From positions 124,001-188,000 of the forward strand of contig NZ_CP009687.1 in the NCBI RefSeq assembly GCF_001042715.1: a stretch of DNA of 64,000 bases. Direction: 5' to 3'. Each line of letters starts with the position of its first letter. Positions within the stretch are counted from its first letter, which is position 1. Shown piece by piece: positions 30,741-40,892 of this stretch. This DNA is from Clostridium aceticum (GTDB lineage Bacteria; Bacillota; Clostridia; Peptostreptococcales; Natronincolaceae). The notes under the pieces are model-generated. The model was not told the DNA's origin. It ran no database searches and worked only from the letters and a program-made list of their open reading frames with translations. The position numbers were made by a program, and so were the translations under genes.

Positions 30741-31981
30741 GACAGAATGTATGGATATGGAATCATTATGCAACGAATATGTTCTTTGATCTAGCTGGAA
30801 GGCATTATTGGTTTGCAGAAAATCTTATAAAAGAAGGGTACAAGCCTACAATCTTTTGCGCATCTACAAACCACTTTTCAGATAACCATATTGATACTAA
30901 AAGGGATAAATTTTATACAGATTCTGTTAATGACATTCCTTTCGTTTTTGTTAATACACCTGAGTATAAAGGAAATGGGAAAAAAAGAGTAGTTAATATG
31001 ATTTCGTTTTATAGAGGGCTTTTTAAGACTGCAAAGGAGTATGCAGAGTTAAATGGAAAACCTGATGTGATTTTGGCTTCAAGTGTACATCCACTTACAT
31101 TAGTTGCCGGAATTAAAATTGCTAAGAAATTTGGAGTGCCATGCATTTGTGAAGTGAGAGATTTATGGCCGGAGAGTATAGTAGCTTATGGTTCATTAAA
31201 GAGAAATAGTATGATGGCTAAGTTATTATACCAAGGTGAAAAATGGATTTATAGAAAAGCAAATTCAGTTATCATGACTTGGGAAGGTGGAAGTCAATAT
31301 ATTAAAAATCAAGGCTGGGGTAAACATATAGACTTGAATAAAGTGAAACATATAAGTAACGGAGTGGTAATAGATTCTTTTGATAAGAACTCCAAAGAAA
31401 ATCAGACTGAAGACGCTGATTTGAATGATAAAAACTATAAGAATTTAGTATATGCGGGCTCTATTAGAAAGGTTAACAATTTAGGACTTTTGTTAGACAC
31501 TGCAAAAATAATCCAACAAAAAGATCAGCAGGTTAGGTTTTTAATTTATGGATCTGGTGACGAAAAAGAAATGCTTGAGAATAGATGTAAAGAAGAGGGC
31601 ATAAATAATGTCACTTTCAAAGGTCGGGTTGAGAAGAGAATGATTCCTGCAATTCTAAAAAAAGCTTATGTAAATATACTACATAATTCGAGCACTCCAC
31701 TTGATAAGTATGGGCAAAGTCAGAATAAGTTTTTTGAGTATTTAGCTGCTGGGAGGTGTGTAATTCAAACCTACACTACGGGTTATAGTATTTTAGATAA
31801 GTACACTTGCGGTGTTAGTGCTTCTAAGCAGAACCCAGAAGAAGTTGCAAAAATAATACTTGAAATATGTAGGGAGGATGAAAAAGCAAATGAAATGGGT
31901 CGTAACGCAAGACAGGTAGCATATGATTTTGATTTCAAAAAGCTGACTGCAAAACTTATAGAAATAATTGAAAATGCATAA
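30737..31981 (+). CDS. Glycosyltransferase, family 4
   Basis: The 414-residue cytoplasmic enzyme has the GT-B fold. Its N-terminal half contains VILASSVHPLT and CEVRDLWPESI. The C-terminal donor half (VYAGSIRKVNNLGLLL, IYGSGDEKEML) has the family 4 acidic motif region near NKFFEYLAAGRC. It resembles PglA/WbuB-type transferases that add a sugar to the lipid-linked first residue. Its ATG overlaps the pglD stop in an ATGA arrangement, so it belongs to the same operon. The donor sugar cannot be read from sequence. Confidence 0.83.
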   Translation: MRQNVWIWNHYATNMFFDLAGRHYWFAENLIKEGYKPTIFCASTNHFSDNHIDTKRDKFYTDSVNDIPFVFVNTPEYKGNGKKRVVNMISFYRGLFKTAKEYAELNGKPDVILASSVHPLTLVAGIKIAKKFGVPCICEVRDLWPESIVAYGSLKRNSMMAKLLYQGEKWIYRKANSVIMTWEGGSQYIKNQGWGKHIDLNKVKHISNGVVIDSFDKNSKENQTEDADLNDKNYKNLVYAGSIRKVNNLGLLLDTAKIIQQKDQQVRFLIYGSGDEKEMLENRCKEEGINNVTFKGRVEKRMIPAILKKAYVNILHNSSTPLDKYGQSQNKFFEYLAAGRCVIQTYTTGYSILDKYTCGVSASKQNPEEVAKIILEICREDEKANEMGRNARQVAYDFDFKKLTAKLIEIIENA

Positions 31982-31993
31982 AAAGGAGCGAGT

Positions 31994-33319
31994 ATGAGTA
32001 TGAGTTTATATGAAAAAATTGTAAAAAAGGAAGAAAAAATTGCAGTTATTGGGCTTGGTTATGTTGGTATGCCTATAGCAGTTGCTTTTGCTAAAAAGGT
32101 TGATGTAATAGGTTTTGATTTAAATGAAAAGAAAATTGAATTATATAAATCTGGCATTGATCCCACTAATGAAGTTGGTAATGAGGAAATAAAGAAGACG
32201 ACAGTAGAGTTTATTTCAGATCAATCGAAACTGAAAGAAGCGAAGTTCCACATAGTTGCTGTTCCAACACCTATAAATTCAGACAAAACACCAGATTTAT
32301 CACCAGTAGAAGGTGCTAGTAGAACTGTAGGACGTAATTTAACTAAAGGTTCAATAGTTGTTTATGAATCAACAGTATATCCAGGTGTAACTGAAGACAT
32401 CTGCGTGCCAATCTTAGAAAAAGAATCAGGGTTAAAGTGTGGCATTGATTTCAAGATAGGCTATTCTCCAGAACGTATTAATCCAGGTGATAAAGTACAT
32501 AGACTTGAAAATATTATAAAAATAGTTTCGGGTATGGATGATGAAAGTCTTGATGAAATTGCAAAAGTTTATGAACTGGTAATCGAAGTAGGTGTGCATA
32601 GGGCAGGATCTATTAAAGTTGCTGAAGCAGCAAAAGTGGTTGAAAATAGTCAACGTGATATAAATATAGCTTTTATGAATGAACTTGCAATGGTATTTGA
32701 TAAAATGGGAATTGATACAAAGGAAGTTGTTGAGGCTATGAATACAAAGTGGAATGCTCTAGGATTTACTCCTGGGCTTGTTGGTGGACATTGTATAGGC
32801 GTAGATCCCTACTACTTTGTATATGAAGCTGAAAAATTAGGCTACCATAGTCAAATCATCCTATCAGGAAGAAAAATTAATGATGGCATGGGTAAATTTG
32901 TAGCTGATGCAATTATTAAAAAGCTGATCTTAACAAATAAAGTAGTAAGAGAAGCTAAAGTTGTTATTCTAGGTTTAGCTTTTAAAGAGAACACACCTGA
33001 TACAAGAAATTCAAAAGTTGTAGATATAATTGATAGTCTTAGAGAATACGGAATAGAACCAATTATTGTAGATCCAGAAGCTGATGCTGAGGAAACTAAA
33101 CATGAGTATAGCATTGATTTGGTTGATATAAAAGATGTGAAAGATGCTGATTGTATAGTATTAGCAGTGGCTCATGATATATTTAAACAAATAAGTTGGG
33201 ATGAAATTGATAATTTATATGGTGATTTTGAAAATAAAGATAAGGTTCTAATAGATGTTAAAAGTATTTTAGATAGAAAAGAGATTGAGGAAAAAGGATA
33301 TAGTTATTGGAGACTATAG
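31994..33319 (+). CDS. UDP-HexNAc 6-dehydrogenase (TviB/WbpO-like)
   Basis: The 441-residue enzyme oxidises a UDP-N-acetylhexosamine to the uronic acid using NAD. The NAD-binding loop GLGYVGMPIA is at about residues 19-28. The catalytic Cys267 lies in GGHCIGVDPYY, and the C-terminal UDP-binding domain has AFKENTPDTRNSKV. The sequence resembles TviB/WbpO enzymes more than WecC, and a distinct WecC-like gene lies at 40893. Two uronic acids may therefore be made. The start is the first of two close ATGs, six bases after AAGGAG. Confidence 0.87.
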   Translation: MSMSLYEKIVKKEEKIAVIGLGYVGMPIAVAFAKKVDVIGFDLNEKKIELYKSGIDPTNEVGNEEIKKTTVEFISDQSKLKEAKFHIVAVPTPINSDKTPDLSPVEGASRTVGRNLTKGSIVVYESTVYPGVTEDICVPILEKESGLKCGIDFKIGYSPERINPGDKVHRLENIIKIVSGMDDESLDEIAKVYELVIEVGVHRAGSIKVAEAAKVVENSQRDINIAFMNELAMVFDKMGIDTKEVVEAMNTKWNALGFTPGLVGGHCIGVDPYYFVYEAEKLGYHSQIILSGRKINDGMGKFVADAIIKKLILTNKVVREAKVVILGLAFKENTPDTRNSKVVDIIDSLREYGIEPIIVDPEADAEETKHEYSIDLVDIKDVKDADCIVLAVAHDIFKQISWDEIDNLYGDFENKDKVLIDVKSILDRKEIEEKGYSYWRL

Positions 33320-33347
33320 ACTCATTTAAGTATGTGAGGTGTAAAGA

Positions 33348-35297
33348 ATGAAGCAAGTGATTAGAATAATGAAAACACATACACCTAAAGAGATGATTAT
33401 TAAAGTAATGAAAAGAGTAGCCTTAAAAACAAAATATACATTTTCAAAAAGAACAATAAGAGCTCAATTACAAAAATATGAAGAGTTTGAACTCAACAGT
33501 TTTAGCACAAGCATTAAATTTTATTACGATGAAACCCAATGCAATAAAGTTCTTAAATACTATAATTCAAATAAAAAGGTTAAGGCTCAAGTGTTAGAAG
33601 AAGCTCAAAATATTTTAGATCATAACTTTAATATATTAAATGCTACTCTTACTCATTTAGGGGAAATTATACATTGGAATAAAGATTATAAATCAGGCTT
33701 TGTTTGGGAAAATGTTTTTTACAAAGATATTCAGATAATTGATTTATATAATAATGCAGATGTAAAAGTGGTATGGGAGTTATCTAGATTTAATCATCTA
33801 TTTGCACTAGGAAAAGCTTATTGGCTAACAAACGACAAAAGATACTATCATGAGTTTAAAAAAGAAATTATTAGCTGGGAACGTGCAAACCCTTATTGTA
33901 TGTCGGTGAACTGGACTTGTTCTATGGAGGTCGCAATAAGGGCTATAAATTGGATTTTTGCGTATTTCCATTTTAGAAAGATAATAGATATAGATATAGA
34001 TTTTAAAAACAAGTTAAATAAATTACTTTATTATCATGGCAAATTTATATACTGTAATTTAGAAAACTATAATGCTTTAAGAAATAATCATTATATTGCA
34101 AATTTGGTTGGTTTGCTTTATTTAGGTTTGTATTTTTCTGGTAATAAATTAAAAAAACCTGATAAGTGGATTAAAAAAGCAATTAAAGATTTACACAGAG
34201 AAATGAAAACCCAAATAAACGAAGATGGAACGTCTTATGAAACATCTACTAATTATCAAAGAGTGGTTGCAGAACTTTTTTTACATGCTTACATGATTGG
34301 AAAACTAAATGGTATTTCTTTTGATAAGGGGTACATCATTAAGTTAAAAAAAATGCATAGTTTTTTAGCTGAAATTACTAAGCCAAATGGATTAACACCT
34401 CTATTAGGAGATATAGACAATGGAAGACTCTTGATTATATCAAAATACCACAATTGGGAAAAACGTGACTTTAGTCAAATGCTGGATGTTGCTGATTACT
34501 TTTTAGGAACTAAAAATTCTCAAAATATAACGAAAGCAGCATCTGAAGAATTAATATGGCTTAGTACTGACAAAAAAATTGAAAACGAAATTGAAGAAAA
34601 TGATTGTAAGTTGAAACAATTTTCTAATGGGGGATTTTATTTATTAAAAAATCCTTGGTTTTATGTTGTGGTAAGGTGTGGAGAACTTTCTATGAAAGGA
34701 CAAGGGGGTCACAGCCATAATGATCAATTAAGCTTTGAACTTAATGTTAAAGGTAGAGATATAATTATTGATCCAGGCTCATACACATATTCGGGTTCAG
34801 TAAAATTAAGAAATTTCGATAGGTCAACTGCTAATCACAATACAATCTCTGTGGAAAATTTTGAGCAAAATCAATTTAGTGAGGATATTTTTTCAATGAA
34901 GGAAGAAACATTTTCTGAAAAAGTATATTCCGACTCAACTTCTTTTATTGGGAAACATTATGGATATAAGGAAAAAATCGATATAGTTCATAAAAGAAAA
35001 ATATGTATAGATAATCAATCAGTTAGTGTAATTGATACATTAATTGGGGAGAAAAATCCTTGTAAATTTCAACAAAATTTTATATTAGATCCAGAGGTGG
35101 AAATCGTTGAGTTAAGTGGAGATATAGTTCTATTATCAAATGAAATATTTGTATATACGAATTTAAAAGTAGAGGAATGCAAAATATTAGAAACGTATAT
35201 ATCTATAGGATATGGACATAGAGTAATAAGTAAAAAAATAGAGAAGACTGTAGAAATTAATAGAGATATAGAAACCAGATTTATTTATAAAGAATAA
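33348..35297 (+). CDS. Heparinase II/III-like polysaccharide lyase
   Basis: The 649-residue protein has the heparinase II/III layout: an alpha-helical toroid (about residues 100-400, WTCSMEVAIRAINW, NNHYIANLVGLLYLG) and a C-terminal beta-sandwich with GGHSHNDQLSFEL, IDPGSYTYSG and NHNTISVE. Relatives cleave uronic-acid polymers. No signal peptide is visible, so whether it leaves the cell is unclear. In capsule loci such proteins may trim or modify the polymer. It follows the UDP-HexNAc dehydrogenase and starts the very AT-rich block. Confidence 0.82.
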   Translation: MKQVIRIMKTHTPKEMIIKVMKRVALKTKYTFSKRTIRAQLQKYEEFELNSFSTSIKFYYDETQCNKVLKYYNSNKKVKAQVLEEAQNILDHNFNILNATLTHLGEIIHWNKDYKSGFVWENVFYKDIQIIDLYNNADVKVVWELSRFNHLFALGKAYWLTNDKRYYHEFKKEIISWERANPYCMSVNWTCSMEVAIRAINWIFAYFHFRKIIDIDIDFKNKLNKLLYYHGKFIYCNLENYNALRNNHYIANLVGLLYLGLYFSGNKLKKPDKWIKKAIKDLHREMKTQINEDGTSYETSTNYQRVVAELFLHAYMIGKLNGISFDKGYIIKLKKMHSFLAEITKPNGLTPLLGDIDNGRLLIISKYHNWEKRDFSQMLDVADYFLGTKNSQNITKAASEELIWLSTDKKIENEIEENDCKLKQFSNGGFYLLKNPWFYVVVRCGELSMKGQGGHSHNDQLSFELNVKGRDIIIDPGSYTYSGSVKLRNFDRSTANHNTISVENFEQNQFSEDIFSMKEETFSEKVYSDSTSFIGKHYGYKEKIDIVHKRKICIDNQSVSVIDTLIGEKNPCKFQQNFILDPEVEIVELSGDIVLLSNEIFVYTNLKVEECKILETYISIGYGHRVISKKIEKTVEINRDIETRFIYKE

Positions 35298-35309
35298 GAG
35301 GTGTATTTT

Positions 35310-36491
35310 ATGAGAGTTCTATATATATCATCATTAATTTTTAAAAAAGCGAGTTCTGCATCTATAAGAAATGTAAGCTTAATTAATGGAATGATAGAAA
35401 ATGGACATGAAGTTGATGTATTAACAATAAAATATCCAGATGAGTATCAGGACTCGTATTTAGTTAATAACCTTTCTGATGATGTGAATGTATATTGCTC
35501 AGAATTGAAAATTCTAAATAGATACCTGAACAATAAGGTGAAAAACGGTGATGTCAAAAAAAGAACAAACACTTTTGATTTTGCTAAAGGAATAATAAAA
35601 ACACTTTATTTTTTTCCTGATACAGATAAAGAATGGATACATTCATACAACAAAGATTTTATAGAGAGAAAATATGACATAATTATATCTTCATCTGATA
35701 CAAAAACGGCTCACTTTATAGCTTTAGAGTTAAAAAAGAAAGGAAAGTGCGATAAATGGTATCAGATATGGGGTGACCCATGGAAAGATGACATAAACAT
35801 AAATAAAATTAATAAATTTAGAGCAAGTAGGAAAGAATCTTTTTTCATTAAGAAAGCAGATAAGGTATTTTACGTTTCCTTACCGACCACTCAAATTATG
35901 AAGTCCAAGTTTATGCAAATGAGTAGTAAAATTAATTTTTTAGGCAGATCATATTTGAATAAATGTTATGGTGGAGACATAGGAAGTCAAAATGAGTGGA
36001 TTTTAACATATACAGGTTCAATAAGTAGAAACAGGAATATATTATGTTTAATCCAAAAAATTCAGGTTTACAATAATGAAAATTCAAAACAAATAAGACT
36101 AAGAATATATGGACATGTTTATAAAGATATATTAGATGAAATTAATAAATATTCGTTTATTGATTTAAAAGGTTCTGTTGATTTCAGCAACATTCAAAAT
36201 GTTTACCAAAATAGCGATGTTTTAATATTTACCGACAATGGGAGTAATACATCGCAGATCCCTGGAAAACTATACGATTATTTTGGAACTGATCGCCCTA
36301 TATTGGCTCTAGTAGATGATATTAACTCCTCAGTGTCTAAATTTATTATATCCACAGGAAGATGTATTATTAAAGAAAATAGATTTGATAAAATTGAATT
36401 TGATTTTTTGAATAATTTAGAAAAAAAATATGTTGTCAAAGAGTTTTCAGGTAGTAGTACTGCGAGACGAATATTTGAAAAAAATGAGTAA
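35310..36491 (+). CDS. Glycosyltransferase (GT4-like)
   Basis: The start is ATG 35310, seven bases after AGAGG; an upstream in-frame GTG at 35301 overlaps that site. The 393-residue product has a GT-B pattern: an N-terminal acceptor half (LIFKKASSASIRN), then ILTYTGSISRNRNIL and the donor half with IPGKLYDYFGTDRPILAL. It belongs to the AT-rich centre of the glycan locus. Donor and linkage are unknown. Confidence 0.75.
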   Translation: MRVLYISSLIFKKASSASIRNVSLINGMIENGHEVDVLTIKYPDEYQDSYLVNNLSDDVNVYCSELKILNRYLNNKVKNGDVKKRTNTFDFAKGIIKTLYFFPDTDKEWIHSYNKDFIERKYDIIISSSDTKTAHFIALELKKKGKCDKWYQIWGDPWKDDININKINKFRASRKESFFIKKADKVFYVSLPTTQIMKSKFMQMSSKINFLGRSYLNKCYGGDIGSQNEWILTYTGSISRNRNILCLIQKIQVYNNENSKQIRLRIYGHVYKDILDEINKYSFIDLKGSVDFSNIQNVYQNSDVLIFTDNGSNTSQIPGKLYDYFGTDRPILALVDDINSSVSKFIISTGRCIIKENRFDKIEFDFLNNLEKKYVVKEFSGSSTARRIFEKNE

Positions 36492-36502
36492 GGAGTTATT
36501 TC

Positions 36503-37579
36503 ATGAAAAAAGTATTTTTGATCGATTCTTCATACCCAATTAACAGCAGAAATCAAAGAATCTTAGAATCTCTTGACAAAAAATTTGAAGTTGGATATGT
36601 AACCTGGAATAGGGAAAATTCAAACTTAATATCAGAAAAGTTCAAGAGTAAAATATACAATAAGAAATCTAGATACGGAAATAAAGTTTTGAAAGCTGTT
36701 AAGCTGTATGGTTTTTTTAAGTTTATAAAAAGCTCCATTAGAGAAGAAAAACCAGATATTGTGATTGCTTCTCATTGGGACATGCTCGTCCTTGCAGCAA
36801 TAATTAAAGGAAAATATAAATTTAATTTAGTATATGAAAATTTAGATATGCCTGACAGCAAAAATGTATTGATTAGGAAAATTTTAAGGAGTTTTGAGAA
36901 ATTGAGTTTAAAAAAAGTTGATGGAATCATACTTGCATCTAGGTTTTTTAAAGATTATTATGCAGGAGAAAATTGCCTTGTTTATGAGAATTATACTTTA
37001 ATGAAAAAGGATATTAAATACAATAGCGACTTAAAAAAGAAAAAAACCATAGCTTTTATTGGAAACGTAAGACATTTTGATATATTAAAGAATCTATTTT
37101 TAGCTTTTAAAAATGATACATCTTATGAAATTCATATTTATGGGTCAGGAATCGTGAAGGTAAAGTTAGAAGAATTTTGTGAAAGCAATAAAATTAGTAA
37201 TGCAATTTTCCATGGAGCCTATTTGTATAAAGATATACCAAAGATATACTCAATGGTAGATTATGTTTGGGCAGCCTATCCTAATAAGTCTTTTAATGTA
37301 GTTCACGCAATTTCAAATAAATTTTTTGAAGTTATAGCATTTAACAAGATTGGCATCTTTTCTAATGAAACAAATTTAGGAAAATTAGTTAGTTCTAGTG
37401 GAATAGGAATTGTAGTTAATCCATACTCTATTGAATCAATTAGGAATGAAATAATTAAGTTAGAAAAGAATGAAAGTGCAAAAAAGATTATTCATAATAT
37501 TGATGCTTTTAAAAAGGGAGAAAGTGTTTACTGGAAAGATTATGAGGGTAAGCTGACAGGTTTTATTGAAGAATTGTAA
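36503..37579 (+). CDS. Glycosyltransferase (GT4-like)
   Basis: The 358-residue product has a GT-B-like build, with KKVFLIDSSYPINSRNQRI at the start. The donor-binding half contains IAFIGNVRHFDILKN, IHIYGSG and a SNKFFEVIAFNKIGIF segment typical of family 4-like enzymes. It begins 11 nt after the previous gene and is the last of the three tightly packed genes (33348-37579). A 242-nt gap follows. Sequence alone does not give its sugar. Confidence 0.72.
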   Translation: MKKVFLIDSSYPINSRNQRILESLDKKFEVGYVTWNRENSNLISEKFKSKIYNKKSRYGNKVLKAVKLYGFFKFIKSSIREEKPDIVIASHWDMLVLAAIIKGKYKFNLVYENLDMPDSKNVLIRKILRSFEKLSLKKVDGIILASRFFKDYYAGENCLVYENYTLMKKDIKYNSDLKKKKTIAFIGNVRHFDILKNLFLAFKNDTSYEIHIYGSGIVKVKLEEFCESNKISNAIFHGAYLYKDIPKIYSMVDYVWAAYPNKSFNVVHAISNKFFEVIAFNKIGIFSNETNLGKLVSSSGIGIVVNPYSIESIRNEIIKLEKNESAKKIIHNIDAFKKGESVYWKDYEGKLTGFIEEL

Positions 37580-37821
37580 AAAACAAATGGACTCATATAT
37601 TTGCTTATTGATTAAAAATATACGAGGGCTAAAACAGAGAATACTAATAATATCGGTTGCCCTCTACATAACATGTAAATAGACAAATGATAAAGTAGCT
37701 AAAACTATTCACTATATATAAATTGGTTTAAACGATTAAAGAGAAACGGTATATATTAGCTTGAAAAAATGATTTGTTGTTCAATTTATTCTCAACTAAA
37801 AAAACAAATTAGGGGGGCATT
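37580..37821 (+). other. AT-rich gap before the flippase gene
   Basis: I see no gene, terminator or convincing promoter here. A GGGGGG ribosome binding site at 37812-37817 serves the flippase ATG. Confidence 0.35.
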
Positions 37822-39255
37822 ATGTTAAAAGTTAAGAAAAAAAATATGTTGATAAAAATACTCCCTATAATTGCGTATCTTCTGGGACCGATGCTTAATC
37901 TACTTATATTACCAATTGTAACCCATTCAATCAACCCTGATGAATATGGTATCTACAACTATTATATTTCCATCATAAATTATATACTTATATTTACTTT
38001 TTTTACTTCTATTAATAGCGGTGTGCTAAGGTTTCTTAATACAAAATTTGTGGATTATAAAAAAGATAAAGTTGCGCTAGTCAAAATAATTGGAATTTCT
38101 ACGATTCTATATTTTATAGTGTCAGGATTGGTATTTTTAATATATAAAGATCCTTTGTTTTTATTTTTAATTATAGGTTATTATTTTATTAACTTAACAA
38201 CATTTTATAAAAGTTTTTTAAATATAAACGGGAATAAACTTAATTTTTCATTATTAATAATTTCAATTACCATTTTACAATATGTAGTAGTTTTAATAAT
38301 GTATTATTATCGGGTTGTGAATGTGTATCATTTACTTCTAGGGAATTTTGTTCTTAGTGTCATATTCATATCAAGAATAATATATTTAAAAAGAAACATG
38401 TTAAATGTTTTGAAAGCCAAAACAGAAGATGATACGTACAAAAAATTATTTAGGTTTATGATACCGACGATCGGCATTGCATTAGCAGGAATTATTCTTT
38501 CATCAGGTGATAGAATAATTATCAAAAATTTGCTAGAACAGGGGGATTTTTATGTAGGTATATATTCTGTAAATTATGTTATATACGCTCAAGTAATGGA
38601 TATTTTAACTGCATTGTTTTTCCTTTATATACCATACTTTCTTTATACTAAATATGAATCAAAAGGAATAGAAGATTATTTAAAAGGTTTGAATCTTTTT
38701 TTTGATTCATACCTACTTATTGGGACACTTATATTTACATTGGTTTCTATAAATTATGACAAGATTAATTTTATTTTATTTGATGAGAAATACTTAGTAG
38801 ATTCGAAATTATCTTTATATGTTTTAGCAGGTCAATTTTACTTTGGACTTTATCGTATTATTTCTAGTTACTTCAAAGTCGTGAATAAAAATGTAACACT
38901 AACTGTCATACTTATATTTATTGCCGTTTTGAATATTGTACTAAATATTATATTTATACCTCAATATGGTTATATAGCTGCTGCAGTAACAACGCTCATA
39001 TGTTACATTTTGCTATTTTTATTAACATATATATTTTACTTTAATTCCAGCAAAACTAATATCATTTCTGCAGTAAGTTTTGTCAACTTGATTCTGCCAC
39101 TATTTATAATTTGGGCGCTTAAAACACCTAATATATATTCCTCAAAAGCTACAGTAATGTTAGAAATTTTATATAAGTCTCTAATTGCCACTGTGTTATA
39201 TGTGTTGGTAAACCTACGAAGATTTAAAAAAATATACCATGGATTTAATCATTAA
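37822..39255 (+). CDS. wzx: Wzx-type oligosaccharide flippase
   Basis: The 477-residue polytopic protein has about 14 hydrophobic segments and the start typical of polysaccharide transporters (YLLGPMLNLLILPIVTHSI, DEYGIYNYY). It would flip undecaprenyl-linked repeat units across the membrane for the polymerase encoded next. The functional call rests on topology and gene context. The gene is very AT-rich, like its neighbours. Confidence 0.82.
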   Translation: MLKVKKKNMLIKILPIIAYLLGPMLNLLILPIVTHSINPDEYGIYNYYISIINYILIFTFFTSINSGVLRFLNTKFVDYKKDKVALVKIIGISTILYFIVSGLVFLIYKDPLFLFLIIGYYFINLTTFYKSFLNINGNKLNFSLLIISITILQYVVVLIMYYYRVVNVYHLLLGNFVLSVIFISRIIYLKRNMLNVLKAKTEDDTYKKLFRFMIPTIGIALAGIILSSGDRIIIKNLLEQGDFYVGIYSVNYVIYAQVMDILTALFFLYIPYFLYTKYESKGIEDYLKGLNLFFDSYLLIGTLIFTLVSINYDKINFILFDEKYLVDSKLSLYVLAGQFYFGLYRIISSYFKVVNKNVTLTVILIFIAVLNIVLNIIFIPQYGYIAAAVTTLICYILLFLLTYIFYFNSSKTNIISAVSFVNLILPLFIIWALKTPNIYSSKATVMLEILYKSLIATVLYVLVNLRRFKKIYHGFNH

Positions 39256-39278
39256 ATTCATAAATAGCGAGGTTAGAC

Positions 39279-40352
39279 ATGATTTGGATTATTCACTTTA
39301 CTATAATTAATATACTGCTGTATGTATCTAAACGAAAAAAAGATGACGGGTTTTTTATAAAATCTACATTTTTTTATTCCATTTTTGTTTTTGGACAAAG
39401 GTGGATGACAGGTGAAGATTTTCCGGGATACCTTCTATATTATATTTCTGGTTTTACAGGAAAAGAAATAGGATATTTTGCGCTTCAAAACTTATTTGCT
39501 AACAAGAATTTATATTTTGGGTTATTTATTTTTTTAATTTATACTATTACTGTATTTAATAACTTTAAGTTTATAAAAAGAATTAATAAAAATACTGTTT
39601 TCATGATTTATCTGTATATGTTCCTAGAACTATATTTTATGCAGATGTCTCAAATAAGGCAGTTCATCGCGGTAAGTTTTTTTATTCATAGTTACTACTT
39701 TATATTTCAACGCATGTATTGTAGAAGCCTAATAAATCTGATTATTGCTATTTCTTTTCATTTTTCTGCAGTAATAATAATACCAATTTTATTTATTAGA
39801 ATGAAGTTATCCAAAAAAACAATGTTTTACTTTGTTATATTATGCTGTGCCTTGCCACTAGTTAACATTAAAGTGTTATTTAATTTAGGTATTTTAAACA
39901 CGTATTCACATTACATTGGGAGTGTATATGATACTGGTTTAAGTTTCTTCCATTTTATAAGGTATTATGCAATTCTTTTTATTATTTTGCTTTATATTTA
40001 TAACATAAAAATTGATGTATCATCTAGAATAGATAGGATGATACTTAACGGTGTGTTGTTTTATTTAGTGCTATATGGGTTGAGTTTTCAGTTTGCACCT
40101 ATGATGCGAGTGTCTTACTATCTTAAGATATTTGAGTTTATTTTTATAGGATATTATATAAAAGACATTAAGCACTTTTCTCCAAAGCTTGTAAAAGGCA
40201 CTATTGTATCTATGTTTTTATTATTTTATCTGAGCATAGCCATAATTGATCCCTATAATATAACAAGATATGAATTCAGACCTCTGCAACTACGCGAAAA
40301 CAGAACTGATTCAGAGTTGCGTATGGAAATTCATAACTTCTATTATGATTAA
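39279..40352 (+). CDS. EpsG/Wzy-like polysaccharide polymerase
   Basis: The 357-residue membrane protein has about 9-10 hydrophobic segments and an EpsG-family appearance: FGQRWMTGEDFPGYLLYY near the start, and SQIRQFIAVSFFIHSYY in the middle, where EpsG relatives carry an 'RQ..A' motif. It would polymerise the repeat units flipped by the preceding Wzx. The gap to wzx is 23 nt. Polymerases vary greatly, so the family call is firmer than the substrate. Confidence 0.75.
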   Translation: MIWIIHFTIINILLYVSKRKKDDGFFIKSTFFYSIFVFGQRWMTGEDFPGYLLYYISGFTGKEIGYFALQNLFANKNLYFGLFIFLIYTITVFNNFKFIKRINKNTVFMIYLYMFLELYFMQMSQIRQFIAVSFFIHSYYFIFQRMYCRSLINLIIAISFHFSAVIIIPILFIRMKLSKKTMFYFVILCCALPLVNIKVLFNLGILNTYSHYIGSVYDTGLSFFHFIRYYAILFIILLYIYNIKIDVSSRIDRMILNGVLFYLVLYGLSFQFAPMMRVSYYLKIFEFIFIGYYIKDIKHFSPKLVKGTIVSMFLLFYLSIAIIDPYNITRYEFRPLQLRENRTDSELRMEIHNFYYD

Positions 40353-40365
40353 AGGGGTAGAAAAT

Positions 40366-40857
40366 ATGAAAAAAATATTGATGGATATTTTTAAAATTTA
40401 TTAGAAACAAGAATCCAAATAAAATGAATTACTTAATAAAAAGAAAAAAGTTAGTTTATAGAGGTGCAAAACTTGGTGGAGATCCTTATATAGATATTGA
40501 TATTATAGTAAAAAAAACTCAAAAATTAGTAATGGGAGATTATGTTGTTATTAGCTGTTATAGCATATTAACAGCTGGCGGTGGTATTAGAATAGATGAT
40601 GAGGTTATAAGTGTAATATTTTATCTCAAAATCATATAATTCTAGATAGCCGTACCGACTCTATACGCTTTTCGGGACATGATTCTAAGCTAGTTTGGAT
40701 AAAAAAAGGTGCATGGATAGCATCTAATGTCACTATATTACCAGAAGTAACAATAGGTGAAGGTGCAGTAATAGCAGCAGGCTCGGTAGTGACGAAAGAT
40801 GTAGAGAAATATTGAATTTATGCGGGTGTTCCAGCGAGAAAAATTCCCGCCAGATAG
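40366..40857 (+). pseudogene. Decayed hexapeptide-repeat acyltransferase
   Basis: Reading three frames recovers a WcaF/maltose-acetyltransferase-like protein: KFIRNKNP, LVYRGAKLGG, then ILSQNHIILDSR, KKGAWIASNVTILPEV, IGEGAVIAAGSVVTKDV and AGVPARKI. The reading breaks with a frameshift near 40378-40391, another near 40607-40617, and an in-frame TGA at 40813-40815. The remaining C-terminus is the usual end of such O-acetyltransferases. The intact gene would have acetylated the glycan. Three separate lesions make a sequencing error unlikely as the whole cause. Confidence 0.85.
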
Positions 40858-40892
40858 AAAATAGATAATAGATACAGGAGGTATGTATAAAT

